This document shows, one piece after another, positions 20,576 through 28,938 of a stretch of DNA of 64,000 nucleotides; within the stretch, counting starts at the first letter, position 1; every line of letters begins with the position of its first letter. A program made the translations under genes and the position numbers. Under the pieces are notes generated by a model. It worked only from the letters and a program-made list of their open reading frames with translations, ran no database searches and had not been told where the DNA came from. The DNA lies in assembly GCA_021825585.1 (NCBI GenBank), contig JAKAGT010000008.1:100184-164183 (forward strand), written 5' to 3'. Source of the DNA: Bacteroidota bacterium (lineage in GTDB: Bacteria > Bacteroidota > Ignavibacteria > Kryptoniales > JAKASW01).

Positions 20576-21346
20576 CTACCCTTCCTTCTTGCTCTTCTCC
20601 CACAGCTCGTTCATCTCGTCGAGCGTTGCGTCGTGAAGCGATACCTTCCGTTTTTCAAGCTCTTGCTCTATGAATAAGAATCTCTTCTGAAATTTCTCCG
20701 TCGAGATACGCAGTGCGCTTTCTGGATTCACCCCGATATGTCTGGCGTAGTTGACGAGAGAGAAAATGAGGTCGCCATATTCTTCCTCTGTCTTGACAGC
20801 ATCCTCGCCAGCCACAACCTCCCTCAACTCGGTTATTTCCTCTTCAACTTTCGGCCAGACTTCCTCGGCGCTCTCCCAGTCGAACCCGACTCTGGCCGCC
20901 CTGTCCTGTATCTTAAATGCACGGGCGAGCGCCGGAAATGCCACGGGTATGCCGTCGAATATCGACTCCCTCCCCTGCTCGGTTTTTATTCTCTCCCAGT
21001 TCACCTTCACCTGCTCGGGGGTATCCGCATCGACATTTCCGAAGACGTGAGGATGCCTGAGGATCATCTTCCTCGTCTCCGCCTTTATCATGTCGACCAG
21101 CGTGAACTTTCCCTCGTCTTCCGCGATCTGGGCGTGAAGCAGGACATTCAACAGGATGTCGCCGAGCTCACCCTTGACTTCGTCCCACTGCTCCTGGTCG
21201 ATTGCTTCGGCCAGTTCATAAACCTCCTCAATCGTATAATGGCGGATCGATCGGTTGGTCTGGACCTTATCCCAGGGACATTCCCGCCTCAGTCGCCTCA
21301 CAATGTCGACAAATTCCTGCAGGGCATTTTCTTCTATTTTCGTCAT
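20576..21346 (-). CDS. mazG: nucleoside triphosphate pyrophosphohydrolase MazG
   Basis: 256 residues. Two MazG-type helical domains: the N-terminal one has CPWDKVQT, EEVYELAEAID and GELGDILLNVLLHAQIAED (EExxE...ExxD metal pattern); the C-terminal one has EEITELREV and EEYGDLIFSLVNYARH. It hydrolyses NTPs/dNTPs to NMP + PPi and removes aberrant nucleotides. ATG at 21346 overlaps the end of the glycosyltransferase by 4 bp (ATGA), marking the end of a long operon. Confidence 0.93.
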   Translation of the reverse strand: MTKIEENALQEFVDIVRRLRRECPWDKVQTNRSIRHYTIEEVYELAEAIDQEQWDEVKGELGDILLNVLLHAQIAEDEGKFTLVDMIKAETRKMILRHPHVFGNVDADTPEQVKVNWERIKTEQGRESIFDGIPVAFPALARAFKIQDRAARVGFDWESAEEVWPKVEEEITELREVVAGEDAVKTEEEYGDLIFSLVNYARHIGVNPESALRISTEKFQKRFLFIEQELEKRKVSLHDATLDEMNELWEKSKKEG

Positions 21347-22383
21347 TGCTTTACTCTTTTCCTCTCTTTTAATACCTGCTCGATTGTTTCACAGACTTCC
21401 TCCGGTTTGACCGCTTTCATGCATCTCATATAATCTTCTCCCTCAAGTTTACAGAAATCACTGTGGCAGCAGTCTACTTCTTTCTTCAGGGCAACGTGCC
21501 CGAGTTTCCTGTCGTAGGGAAACCAGATGTCCGGTTCGCCGGGTCCGAAGATTCCTATGGCCGGAGTTCCGACGGCGGCAGAAATGTGCATTGGTGATGC
21601 ATCGTTCGAAACGTAGGCATCGCAACACGAGATTGCCGAAGCGAGGAAACGCAGACTCCCGGGAGGAAGCGTCACGCATTTCACACCGGCTGCAGGGGCA
21701 AATAGTTCGAAGTATTCCGTATCGTTCGGACCGTAAGTGACGACCACTTGTGCGCCCAGGCGCTCATGCACGAATTCTGCCAGCCTGGCAAAGCTCGAGG
21801 CGAACCACACTTTCGCCGGCCATGTTGCGCCGATATGCAGACCGACCACCGGTTTTGAAAAATCCACCCCCCGTGACTTCAGCACTTCCCTCGCGTCTTT
21901 GATTTCAGTTTCAGTGAGAAAGATTCTAGGCTGTCTGTAGCTTTCATGTATGCCGAGCGGCTCAAGATACTTCAAGTGGAACGCAACGGAAGTCAGCCTT
22001 TCTCCTATCCGGATAGGATGAGTGTAGGTCTTTCTTCTCCAACCGAAATTGCCGCCGATTCTCATTCCTGCACCTGAAAGACGTATCACGATGGCGCTCC
22101 TGGGATTGCCGAACAGATCTATCGCCACGTCATATTTCTTCCTGCGCAGCTTGTATCCCACTCTGATTTGTTCTTTTACTTCAAAAGACTTGAAGTCGTA
22201 AGGTATGATCTCGTTAAGATACGGATTGTTTTCGAGCAGCGTGACGCCCCCGGAATCGCCCAGGTAATCTATTTCAGCCCCTGGAAATTTGGACCGTAAT
22301 GATTCCAGAACCGGCGTCGTCAGGATAATGTCACCGATGAATCTCAGCCTGCTCACGAGGATTCTCAAAACGGGGTCCGCCAT
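21343..22383 (-). CDS. glycosyltransferase family 9 (heptosyltransferase-like)
   Basis: 346 residues. N-terminal ILVSRLRFIGDIILTTPVLESLR is the GT9 start, followed by PVVGLHIGATWPAKVW, VVTYGPNDTEYFELF and DASPMHISAAVGTPAIGIFGP, the ADP-heptose-binding region of WaaF/WaaC-like enzymes. It likely adds heptose to LPS core with the donor made by RfaE1/RfaE2. ATG at 22383 lies inside the end of the GWxTD gene (19-bp overlap); mazG follows in an ATGA overlap. Confidence 0.85.
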   Translation of the reverse strand: MADPVLRILVSRLRFIGDIILTTPVLESLRSKFPGAEIDYLGDSGGVTLLENNPYLNEIIPYDFKSFEVKEQIRVGYKLRRKKYDVAIDLFGNPRSAIVIRLSGAGMRIGGNFGWRRKTYTHPIRIGERLTSVAFHLKYLEPLGIHESYRQPRIFLTETEIKDAREVLKSRGVDFSKPVVGLHIGATWPAKVWFASSFARLAEFVHERLGAQVVVTYGPNDTEYFELFAPAAGVKCVTLPPGSLRFLASAISCCDAYVSNDASPMHISAAVGTPAIGIFGPGEPDIWFPYDRKLGHVALKKEVDCCHSDFCKLEGEDYMRCMKAVKPEEVCETIEQVLKERKRVKQ

Positions 22384-23774
22384 TTATTGACATAATAACT
22401 CCACAGATCCGCATTCGACTGAACTGCCTCGAGTTCGTAAACTCTTCTCTCGGGATCCGGGGAATCGGTCACCAGTTTGAACGTGACGGCCATCGAACCC
22501 TGCTGGGAGGAGACCGTATATGTCCACCACTCGTTCCATGCGCGGCATTGCACATTATCCGGCGGACCGCAGACTATATAGAACAACCCCATCGGCGTTC
22601 TCCAACCCGCGACGCAGTTCGTGAAATAACGGTTTGCCTGGCTGACTCTTTGATAATACTGAACCATCTTGGAGTACCCGCCGTGCCCCTTCCAGAAATT
22701 AAGGAGATTGGCTTTGACCGCCGAATCCGCCCTCACTCTGACAATCTCTTTCAGCTCTCGGCTGGACGCGATATAGTTGAGTGAATTCACCATTTCATGA
22801 ATATCATCCGAGACTTCAGGAAAATCACGATTGTAAACACTGAACCTCAGAAATGAGACCGCAGAATCGCCTCTATCATCTTTTGCCAGTACCCGAAGCA
22901 GGTAATTCCCTGCGGCAGGTCTCGGGACCCTGCCGAAGGCATAAGAATACCCGTGGTCCAGATCAGCGGTGATCCAATAACTGTAGACTGAAGCCGTATC
23001 CTTCGCCTCGCCACAGGGATCGAACGGGAACTGCCGGCTCGAACGGAATTGCAAGTCTGCATTCGGTAAACGATCCGAGTTGCCGCGCAATCTGTAAAGC
23101 GAGAAAAAAATTGAATCGGTGGAAGCAGTCCTTGTCATCGCTGCGGTAAACAGACTCATTGTGTCCGGCAAGAGCCCGGCGTTTGCAAGAATAAAGGGGG
23201 TTATCTTCATCGACTGATCCGACCTGTCATGTCTTGCCAGAAGAAGGATGTCACTCAGTGCAATGGCACCGGACGGAGGAGCGGGGATAGTTTTCCGATA
23301 AGTATGAGTCGCTTTTTGTTTGCTTGCCTCGTCGGTAATGCTTATTACGACCGTGTATTCCCCGCCTTCCACGTCGAATGGAAGGAAAAAGGCATCGTAC
23401 AAATTTTCGTTGCTTTCGAGATAAGAGCTCCGCACGATGGTGCGTGCAGTCTCTTTCACCATCGGCTGCCCGCCGTTTCGCACAAGACGGACGACGGCAG
23501 AATAGGAAGCACGATAGGTCCCTCTTTCTCTTTCAAACCTCAGTCTCGATTCCTTCACGCTTACGTATACGACGAGACGCTGTCCGGAAGTATCGGGCGA
23601 GTAAAAAAGAGCGGCCTCAAATTCCGGCAGGCTCGATTTCGACATGGCATAGTCATAGAAGCACTGATAAGAATAGTTCTCGGTTTGGCCGCTGGCTCCG
23701 CATCCCTCCAGGATCAGACCGAGCGCCAGCGACAAACTAAAACTCGTCGCTTTGAACGCGTTCGATATCGGCAC
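22365..23774 (-). CDS. GWxTD-domain lipoprotein
   Basis: 469 residues. Signal peptide with lipobox LEGC near residue 25, so an outer or inner membrane lipoprotein. The middle is beta-rich and the C-terminal third carries the domain named after GWxTD; here the motif reads GWRTPMGLFYIVCGPPDNV, with the usual TD replaced by TP, and ends in YYVNKWRTPF. Function of this family is unknown; it is mostly found in Bacteroidota and relatives. It begins 38 bp inside the 3' end of murA. Confidence 0.8.
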   Translation of the reverse strand: MPISNAFKATSFSLSLALGLILEGCGASGQTENYSYQCFYDYAMSKSSLPEFEAALFYSPDTSGQRLVVYVSVKESRLRFERERGTYRASYSAVVRLVRNGGQPMVKETARTIVRSSYLESNENLYDAFFLPFDVEGGEYTVVISITDEASKQKATHTYRKTIPAPPSGAIALSDILLLARHDRSDQSMKITPFILANAGLLPDTMSLFTAAMTRTASTDSIFFSLYRLRGNSDRLPNADLQFRSSRQFPFDPCGEAKDTASVYSYWITADLDHGYSYAFGRVPRPAAGNYLLRVLAKDDRGDSAVSFLRFSVYNRDFPEVSDDIHEMVNSLNYIASSRELKEIVRVRADSAVKANLLNFWKGHGGYSKMVQYYQRVSQANRYFTNCVAGWRTPMGLFYIVCGPPDNVQCRAWNEWWTYTVSSQQGSMAVTFKLVTDSPDPERRVYELEAVQSNADLWSYYVNKWRTPF

Positions 23775-24999
23775 CGAGTCCTCTCAACTTCTCTTCCATG
23801 CGTTCATAACCTCTATCCATGTGGTAGATGCGCAAAACCTCCGTTGTGCCTTCTGCAACCAGTCCCGCAAGAATAAGTGATGCACTCGCCCTGAGATCCG
23901 TCGACATCACCTTCGCGCCTTTAAGAGACTTTACCCCTTTGACGATCGCAATATTCTCCTTCACTTCTATGTCGGCTCCCAGCCTTACAAGCTCGGGAAC
24001 GTGTTTGAAACGGTCGAAGTATATTGTCTCGGTGAGAATCGAGGAGCCTGTAGCCAGCGCCATGAACGCGATCCACTGGGCCTGCATGTCCGTTGGAAAA
24101 CCCGGATACGGAGCTGTCGAGACGTCCACGGGTTTGATCTGGCCGGGCGCCTCGATGGTAATCGTATCTTTCCCCGTCTCTAATTTTGCGCCGGCCCCCT
24201 CCAGCTTCACGAGAAGCGAAGTCAGATCGGCAGGTTTGCAATTTGAGACTTTAACCCTTCCTCCCGCCATTGCGCCGGCTACAAGGAATGTCCCTGCTTC
24301 AATCCTGTCGGGTATGTTTTCGAAGTCTGCCGGAGACAGATCCTCGACTCCCTCGATAGTCACCGTAGGCGTGCCGAGTCCTTCGATGTGAGCCCCCATC
24401 TTCTCCAGGAATTCCCCGAGAGCCACGATCTCAGGTTCAAGCGCCGCATTGCTTATGACTGTTGTACCCTTTGCCAGGACTGCAGCCATCATGATGTTGC
24501 CTGTCGCGCCGACGCTGGATACGTCGAAATTGATCCGCGCTCCCCTCAGCTTCTTCGCCCGGGCGATTATATATCCTGAATCGAGCGTCACCTCAGCGCC
24601 GAGCTTCTCCATCCCTTCTATGTGAAGGTTCACCGGCCTCGGTCCCCAGGCACACCCTCCCGGCATGGAAACCTTGGCATAACCGTACCGGCCCAGGAGC
24701 GGTCCGAGAACGTATATGGACGCCCGCATCTTTTTCACGAGCTCATACGGCGCTTCGAATTTTTCCACGCCTGTCGTATCGATAACCTGGAGCTTTCCCT
24801 TCAAAGATACCTTCGCCCCCAGCGATTCCATCAGCTGTGACATCGTCGTGACGTCCCGTAGATCCGGCGTATTGTCGATCCTGAACGTACCGGGCGATAA
24901 CAGACTGGCGGGCATAAGTGCAAGCGACGCATTCTTTGCGCCGCTCACCACTACGTTGCCGGAAAGTTTTTTCCCGCCTTTAATTACGAATTTATACAT
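23737..24999 (-). CDS. murA: UDP-N-acetylglucosamine 1-carboxyvinyltransferase
   Basis: 420-residue EPSP-synthase-fold enzyme for the first committed step of peptidoglycan synthesis (enolpyruvyl transfer from PEP to UDP-GlcNAc). N-terminal GGKKLSGNVVVSGAKNASL, catalytic Cys at residue 116 in MPGGCAWGPRPVNLH (the fosfomycin target Cys is kept), PGFPTDMQAQWIAFMALATG and a DRGYERMEEKLRGLGA end. It lies between ftsX (69 bp) and the GWxTD gene it overlaps. Confidence 0.96.
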   Translation of the reverse strand: MYKFVIKGGKKLSGNVVVSGAKNASLALMPASLLSPGTFRIDNTPDLRDVTTMSQLMESLGAKVSLKGKLQVIDTTGVEKFEAPYELVKKMRASIYVLGPLLGRYGYAKVSMPGGCAWGPRPVNLHIEGMEKLGAEVTLDSGYIIARAKKLRGARINFDVSSVGATGNIMMAAVLAKGTTVISNAALEPEIVALGEFLEKMGAHIEGLGTPTVTIEGVEDLSPADFENIPDRIEAGTFLVAGAMAGGRVKVSNCKPADLTSLLVKLEGAGAKLETGKDTITIEAPGQIKPVDVSTAPYPGFPTDMQAQWIAFMALATGSSILTETIYFDRFKHVPELVRLGADIEVKENIAIVKGVKSLKGAKVMSTDLRASASLILAGLVAEGTTEVLRIYHMDRGYERMEEKLRGLGADIERVQSDEF

Positions 25000-25068
25000 G
25001 ACACCCTGCTATGTTATTGATTGGATCGCCTCCCTGTCTTCCGATTCTTGCGGAATTGATATTCCCGT

Positions 25069-25947
25069 TCACGATAGGCTTTCCTTTATATAACGCCGGG
25101 TGGCAAACAGTGTCGACAGCAGTCCGAGCAAAGTCGCTATCCCCATTATGGCAGCGTAGAACGCAGGCTGCGGGAGTGCCCTGGCCAGGATATCTTCCCT
25201 CGCGTAAACGACGACGGCGTTCACGACTCCATAAATGACCGCGGCTGCCGCTATTCCGCCGGCAAGCCCCTGTATCATTCCGCCAACAAGAAACGGCATC
25301 CTCACAAAGGTCTTCGAAGCTCCGACGAGTTTCATCGTGTCGATGATTTGCTTCTTGTACGAAATAGCTATCCTCATCGAATTGTAGACGAGGAATATTG
25401 AAAGTAGGACGAGCGCCCCGCCGAAGGCGCTCATTATCTCATACAACATTCTCACTCGCCTGTCGATAAGAGTTAATAGAAATTTCCTGTACTTGACCGA
25501 TTCAACTCCCGGCATCTTCCCGATAGAGGCTGCAATCTCAGAGACGCCGCGCGTGTTTTTGTAATCGTTCTTCAGGAAAACCCTGTAGGAGGCCGGAAGG
25601 GGATTGAAACCGAGCACCGATTCTATGTCCTGCCCGAATTCCTTCTTGAAAATGTTTGCCGCATCGTCTTTACTGATAAACTGAACGCCGCTCACCCCGT
25701 TCGTGCCCAGGATTTCTTCCTTGATTTGTCCCATCTGCTGGGAAGAGAGTGAATCGGAGAGGAAGACTTCGATCTCGACCTTGTTTCTCAGGTAATCGAG
25801 AAATCTCCGGGCCTCCATCGAAGTGATGTAAAAGGTTCCTAACAGTGTAAACGAGAGAGCGACCATCAATATTGAGAATGACGCGCTCAACCTTGCGTGC
25901 CGCAGGCCGCTGAAAGCTTCGCCTATTATGAACCACGCCTTGTTCAA
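25069..25947 (-). CDS. ftsX: cell division protein FtsX
   Basis: 292 residues, permease-like partner of FtsE. One membrane segment at about 22-44, a periplasmic domain (about 50-165, with VEIEVFLSDSLS), and three C-terminal membrane segments in the FtsX domain with RIAISYKKQIIDTMKLVGAS. In the family it drives peptidoglycan hydrolases at the septum. ftsE is not next to it. ATG overlaps the pheA stop by 4 bp. Confidence 0.92.
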   Translation of the reverse strand: MNKAWFIIGEAFSGLRHARLSASFSILMVALSFTLLGTFYITSMEARRFLDYLRNKVEIEVFLSDSLSSQQMGQIKEEILGTNGVSGVQFISKDDAANIFKKEFGQDIESVLGFNPLPASYRVFLKNDYKNTRGVSEIAASIGKMPGVESVKYRKFLLTLIDRRVRMLYEIMSAFGGALVLLSIFLVYNSMRIAISYKKQIIDTMKLVGASKTFVRMPFLVGGMIQGLAGGIAAAAVIYGVVNAVVVYAREDILARALPQPAFYAAIMGIATLLGLLSTLFATRRYIKESLS

Positions 25948-26777
25948 ATTATCGTCCTTCCGGATTTGTAACTACCGATGACTTTCACGTGCGGGCAGAT
26001 TTCCCGGAGATGATTTATGGCGTTCGACTGCTTTTCTTCCGAGATACTCCCTTGAAAATCCACAAAGAACTTGTACTCCCACGGCTTACCGATTATCGGA
26101 ATCGAATCGATGGAAAGAAGATCAATGTCCCGGATGGCAAAGACACTCAAGATTTTATGGAGCGCCCCGGGTTGATTTTTCAGGCTGAAGACCACCGTCG
26201 TCTTGTCGGCATCCTTTTGCACCGAATATTCGTCGGTCAGGGCGAGAAATCTCGTGAAATTGTTCCCGTCGGTTTCCAGGTGACGCTTCAAAACGGCGAG
26301 CCCGTAGTCGTCTGCGGCCCCCTCGCTTGCAATGGCAGCAATGCTCCGATCCTCGCACTCCGATACATATTTCGCGGCGCCGGCCGTATCGTAGAACTCT
26401 ATCTTGACAAGCTTCTGGTCGTGGATAAATTTCCTGCATTGCAGGAGCGCCTGAGGATGAGAATATACCCGCTTTATTTCCGACAGCTTGGTTCCCGGCA
26501 GAGCCAGGAGCGAATGGGATATCTTCAGCTTGATCTCCCCGACCGCACACACCGACATCTGGTCCAGAAGATTAAAGACCTCACGGATTCCGCCGTTCAG
26601 AGTATTTTCGACCGGGACCATGGCGCCGTCCGCCTTCCCGCTCGTCACGGCCTTGAACACATCATAGAAAGTCTTGCATGGAACGGGTTCGATGTTCTTG
26701 GAAGAAAAGAAATGCTTTGCGGCGCTTTCGCTGTATGCTCCTTTTTCTCCCTGAAACGCTACAAGAAGTTTTTTCAT
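25944..26777 (-). CDS. pheA: prephenate dehydratase
   Basis: 277 residues from the ATG at 26777, the usual length for a monofunctional enzyme; the frame itself is open back to 26852. N-terminal VAFQGEKGAYSESAA, ENTLNGGIREVFNLL, and DGNNFTRFLAL (catalytic Thr of TRF) define the PDT domain; a C-terminal ACT domain (about 195-277) contains NQPGALHKILSVFA and IESRP-like PWEYKFFVDF for phenylalanine feedback. Converts prephenate to phenylpyruvate. The start lies 4 bp after the preceding lipoprotein stop and the stop overlaps ftsX. Confidence 0.93.
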   Translation of the reverse strand: MKKLLVAFQGEKGAYSESAAKHFFSSKNIEPVPCKTFYDVFKAVTSGKADGAMVPVENTLNGGIREVFNLLDQMSVCAVGEIKLKISHSLLALPGTKLSEIKRVYSHPQALLQCRKFIHDQKLVKIEFYDTAGAAKYVSECEDRSIAAIASEGAADDYGLAVLKRHLETDGNNFTRFLALTDEYSVQKDADKTTVVFSLKNQPGALHKILSVFAIRDIDLLSIDSIPIIGKPWEYKFFVDFQGSISEEKQSNAINHLREICPHVKVIGSYKSGRTII

Positions 26778-26781
26778 ATTA

Positions 26782-27282
26782 TTAGAAATTAGACTCATCC
26801 CTCCAAAGTGAAATTTGCCAGGGCGCCGAAGACGATGCCCTGTCGAGTTCAAAATAAGCTCTGCCGTCTACCTCTTCAATGTCGGCCGGATTGAATGCGA
26901 CCGTAAGCGTGAAACCGCGTGTCACTGTCGCGTGAAGAGAATCCTGTGTGAGAGAATATATGTTGTTCCAGTTTAATACCAATCGATTCACGAGTTGGAA
27001 CATCATATCTGTGGACCTCATCTCGACGTCTCTTCCCCATGCCACATCAACACCTCTGTCATAGTCGCGATAAATGAATGTGAAAGTCGGCCCGATGAGT
27101 CGCGAGTAAACACTCGTATCCTTAAAAGTGTAAGCGTAGATGAAATTCTGAAAAACTCCATCGATAGTCGTCTGATCGGCCAGGAAACTGGCGGGTGCGA
27201 TCTGCTCGATCGCCAGCTTCGGTGCGAACGGATTTTCACATCCGACAAGAAGAAGCATCAATATGATCGGAATCCACTTCAT
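26782..27282 (-). CDS. hypothetical lipoprotein, NTF2-like
   Basis: 166 residues. Signal sequence ends in lipobox LVGC at about 12-15, so it is lipid-anchored. The mature part (VFQNFIYAYTFKDTSVYSRLIGPTFTF... split here) resembles SnoaL/NTF2-like folds in spacing of aromatic residues, but no named family is certain. It is similar in size and layout to the lipoprotein just upstream (27368-27952), suggesting a duplicated pair inside the recR-pheA operon. Confidence 0.65.
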   Translation of the reverse strand: MKWIPIILMLLLVGCENPFAPKLAIEQIAPASFLADQTTIDGVFQNFIYAYTFKDTSVYSRLIGPTFTFIYRDYDRGVDVAWGRDVEMRSTDMMFQLVNRLVLNWNNIYSLTQDSLHATVTRGFTLTVAFNPADIEEVDGRAYFELDRASSSAPWQISLWRDESNF

Positions 27283-27367
27283 CCGCTTTGCTTCGCTTCA
27301 GTGCAAGTTCGTGTCTATCTTCGATTGATTTCTACGCCGGTAACGGTTATCCTCGGACCGGGCATAA

Positions 27368-27952
27368 TCACTGACTGAACCTCGCTTTCATGTCGCTCCA
27401 GGTCAGGCTGTCGCCGACTCTCGAATCGATCCATCGGTAGATGGACCAATTCTGATTCCTGTCTATGCCGATGGAAAACTGAAGGTTCCCTTCCACCTGC
27501 TGCGGATAACTGGAGACTTTGTTCGGCCATATCAGCGTATAGTCCGCATTGAAGAGTGCGGAATCGCCCTGGAGCGTGAGATTCTCGGACGAGAGTATAA
27601 GTGCCGAGCTTGCTGAGCTCGATGACTGGACGGCAAGGTTGTTGAAGTATGCCCTCTCAGAGTTCTTGTCCCAGCTCGCAAATATGTACTGATACTGCCT
27701 GTATACATCCGCTGTCGGCATGAAAACGAACGGTCTGCCGCCGAAGCTCGTGTCGGACAGACATGAGAGATAATTGTCGACGTTCCTGTCGGCGATTGAG
27801 TTCACAAAATTCTGGACCACGATGTCCGGCGAAGTAGGCGGCTGAAAGTCAGTCCGGCCCTGCTGTGGCGCCTGCGGCTGCCTCGTCTCAAAGATTCCAC
27901 AACCGGAAGCCAGCATCACGAAGCAGAAAAGGAAGACAAGTCGCCGTATCAT
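27368..27952 (-). CDS. hypothetical lipoprotein, NTF2-like
   Basis: 194 residues with lipobox ASGC at about 15-18, a proline/glutamine-rich linker ([14 protein letters not shown]) and an NTF2-like mature part with [23 protein letters not shown] at 27952 overlaps the recR stop by 4 bp, so it is translated in the same operon. Function unknown; shares the pattern 'VxxxFxxxxxxxxxxxYxxxL' with its downstream neighbour. Confidence 0.65.
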   Translation of the reverse strand: MIRRLVFLFCFVMLASGCGIFETRQPQAPQQGRTDFQPPTSPDIVVQNFVNSIADRNVDNYLSCLSDTSFGGRPFVFMPTADVYRQYQYIFASWDKNSERAYFNNLAVQSSSSASSALILSSENLTLQGDSALFNADYTLIWPNKVSSYPQQVEGNLQFSIGIDRNQNWSIYRWIDSRVGDSLTWSDMKARFSQ

Positions 27953-28548
27953 TCGACAATGATCCGTCCCTCCAAAGCACGGACGAGCGTTGCCTCATCT
28001 GCAAATTCAAGGTCTCCGCCGACCGGTACGCCGCGGGCTATTCTCGTCGTCCTGATGCCGAGCGGCTTGAGCAGATTTCCGAGATAGATCGTCGTCGCTT
28101 CACCCTCCACATCGGGGTTCATCGCCAGAATCACCTCTTTAACTCCGCTTTTCAGCCGGCTCAAAAGCTCCTTCACCTTCAACTGTTCGGGACCGATTCC
28201 CTCCAGCGGGCTTAACGCTCCTCCCAGGACGTGGTAAACACCGTGAAACTCGTTCGTCTTCTCGAGAGCCAGCACATCGCTGGGGTCCTCTACAACGCAG
28301 ATTGCCGTGTGATCCCGGGACGGATCGGTGCATATGCCGCACGGGTCCTTCTCAGTAATATTCCAGCAGACCGAGCAGTAACGGATTCTGCGTTTGACTT
28401 CTAGGATCGCATTCGCCAGTCGGTCGGCGTCCTCGTTTCCCTCCTTCAGAAGGTGGAGCGCAAGTCTCTGTGCGGTCTTCCGGCCTATTCCCGGAAGTTT
28501 GCTCAGCTCGCCGATGAGGATCTCAAGAGCCTGAGAAGTGTAAATCAC
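27949..28548 (-). CDS. recR: recombination mediator RecR
   Basis: 199 residues: N-terminal helix-hairpin-helix ([19 protein letters not shown]), zinc finger with C58, C61, C70, C73, and Toprim domain ([30 protein letters not shown]). Works with RecO to load RecA at gaps. The start is GTG at 28548, directly after the ybaB TGA (translational coupling). Confidence 0.95.
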   Translation of the reverse strand: MIYTSQALEILIGELSKLPGIGRKTAQRLALHLLKEGNEDADRLANAILEVKRRIRYCSVCWNITEKDPCGICTDPSRDHTAICVVEDPSDVLALEKTNEFHGVYHVLGGALSPLEGIGPEQLKVKELLSRLKSGVKEVILAMNPDVEGEATTIYLGNLLKPLGIRTTRIARGVPVGGDLEFADEATLVRALEGRIIVE

Positions 28549-28881
28549 TCAGGAAATCCCTCCAAATTTGAACCCCGGCAGCATCGACATCAATCCTCCG
28601 GCACTTGCGCCCAAATGATCTGTCGCCATCTTCTCCGCCTTCTGCAATGCGTTGTTGACCGCTGCTCCGATGAGGTCCTCCATCATTTCCTTGTCATGGG
28701 AATTAAAGATCTCCGGCTCAATAACAATCTTCAGGATTTCCCTCTTGCCGTTGGCGGTCACCTTCACCATTCCTCCGCCCGATTCTCCGACGACGCTCAT
28801 ATTCTCGAGCTCGCCCATAGCTTTCTCGAGATTCTTCTGAAACTCGGAAAGCATTTTCTGCATATTTCCAAAATCATTCAT
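28549..28881 (-). CDS. ybaB: YbaB/EbfC family nucleoid-associated protein
   Basis: 110 residues. MNDFGNMQKMLSEFQKNLEKAM..., GGGMVKVTANGKREILKIVIEPE and a methionine/glycine-rich tail (GGLMSMLPGF) are typical of YbaB. DNA-binding dimer, often next to recR as here. AGGAGT precedes the ATG at 28881. Confidence 0.93.
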   Translation of the reverse strand: MNDFGNMQKMLSEFQKNLEKAMGELENMSVVGESGGGMVKVTANGKREILKIVIEPEIFNSHDKEMMEDLIGAAVNNALQKAEKMATDHLGASAGGLMSMLPGFKFGGIS

Positions 28882-28938
28882 TGAAAACTCCTTACAAAAA
28901 TATACCTTCTTATGCTTCGTTCTTCAAATGATCGACTT

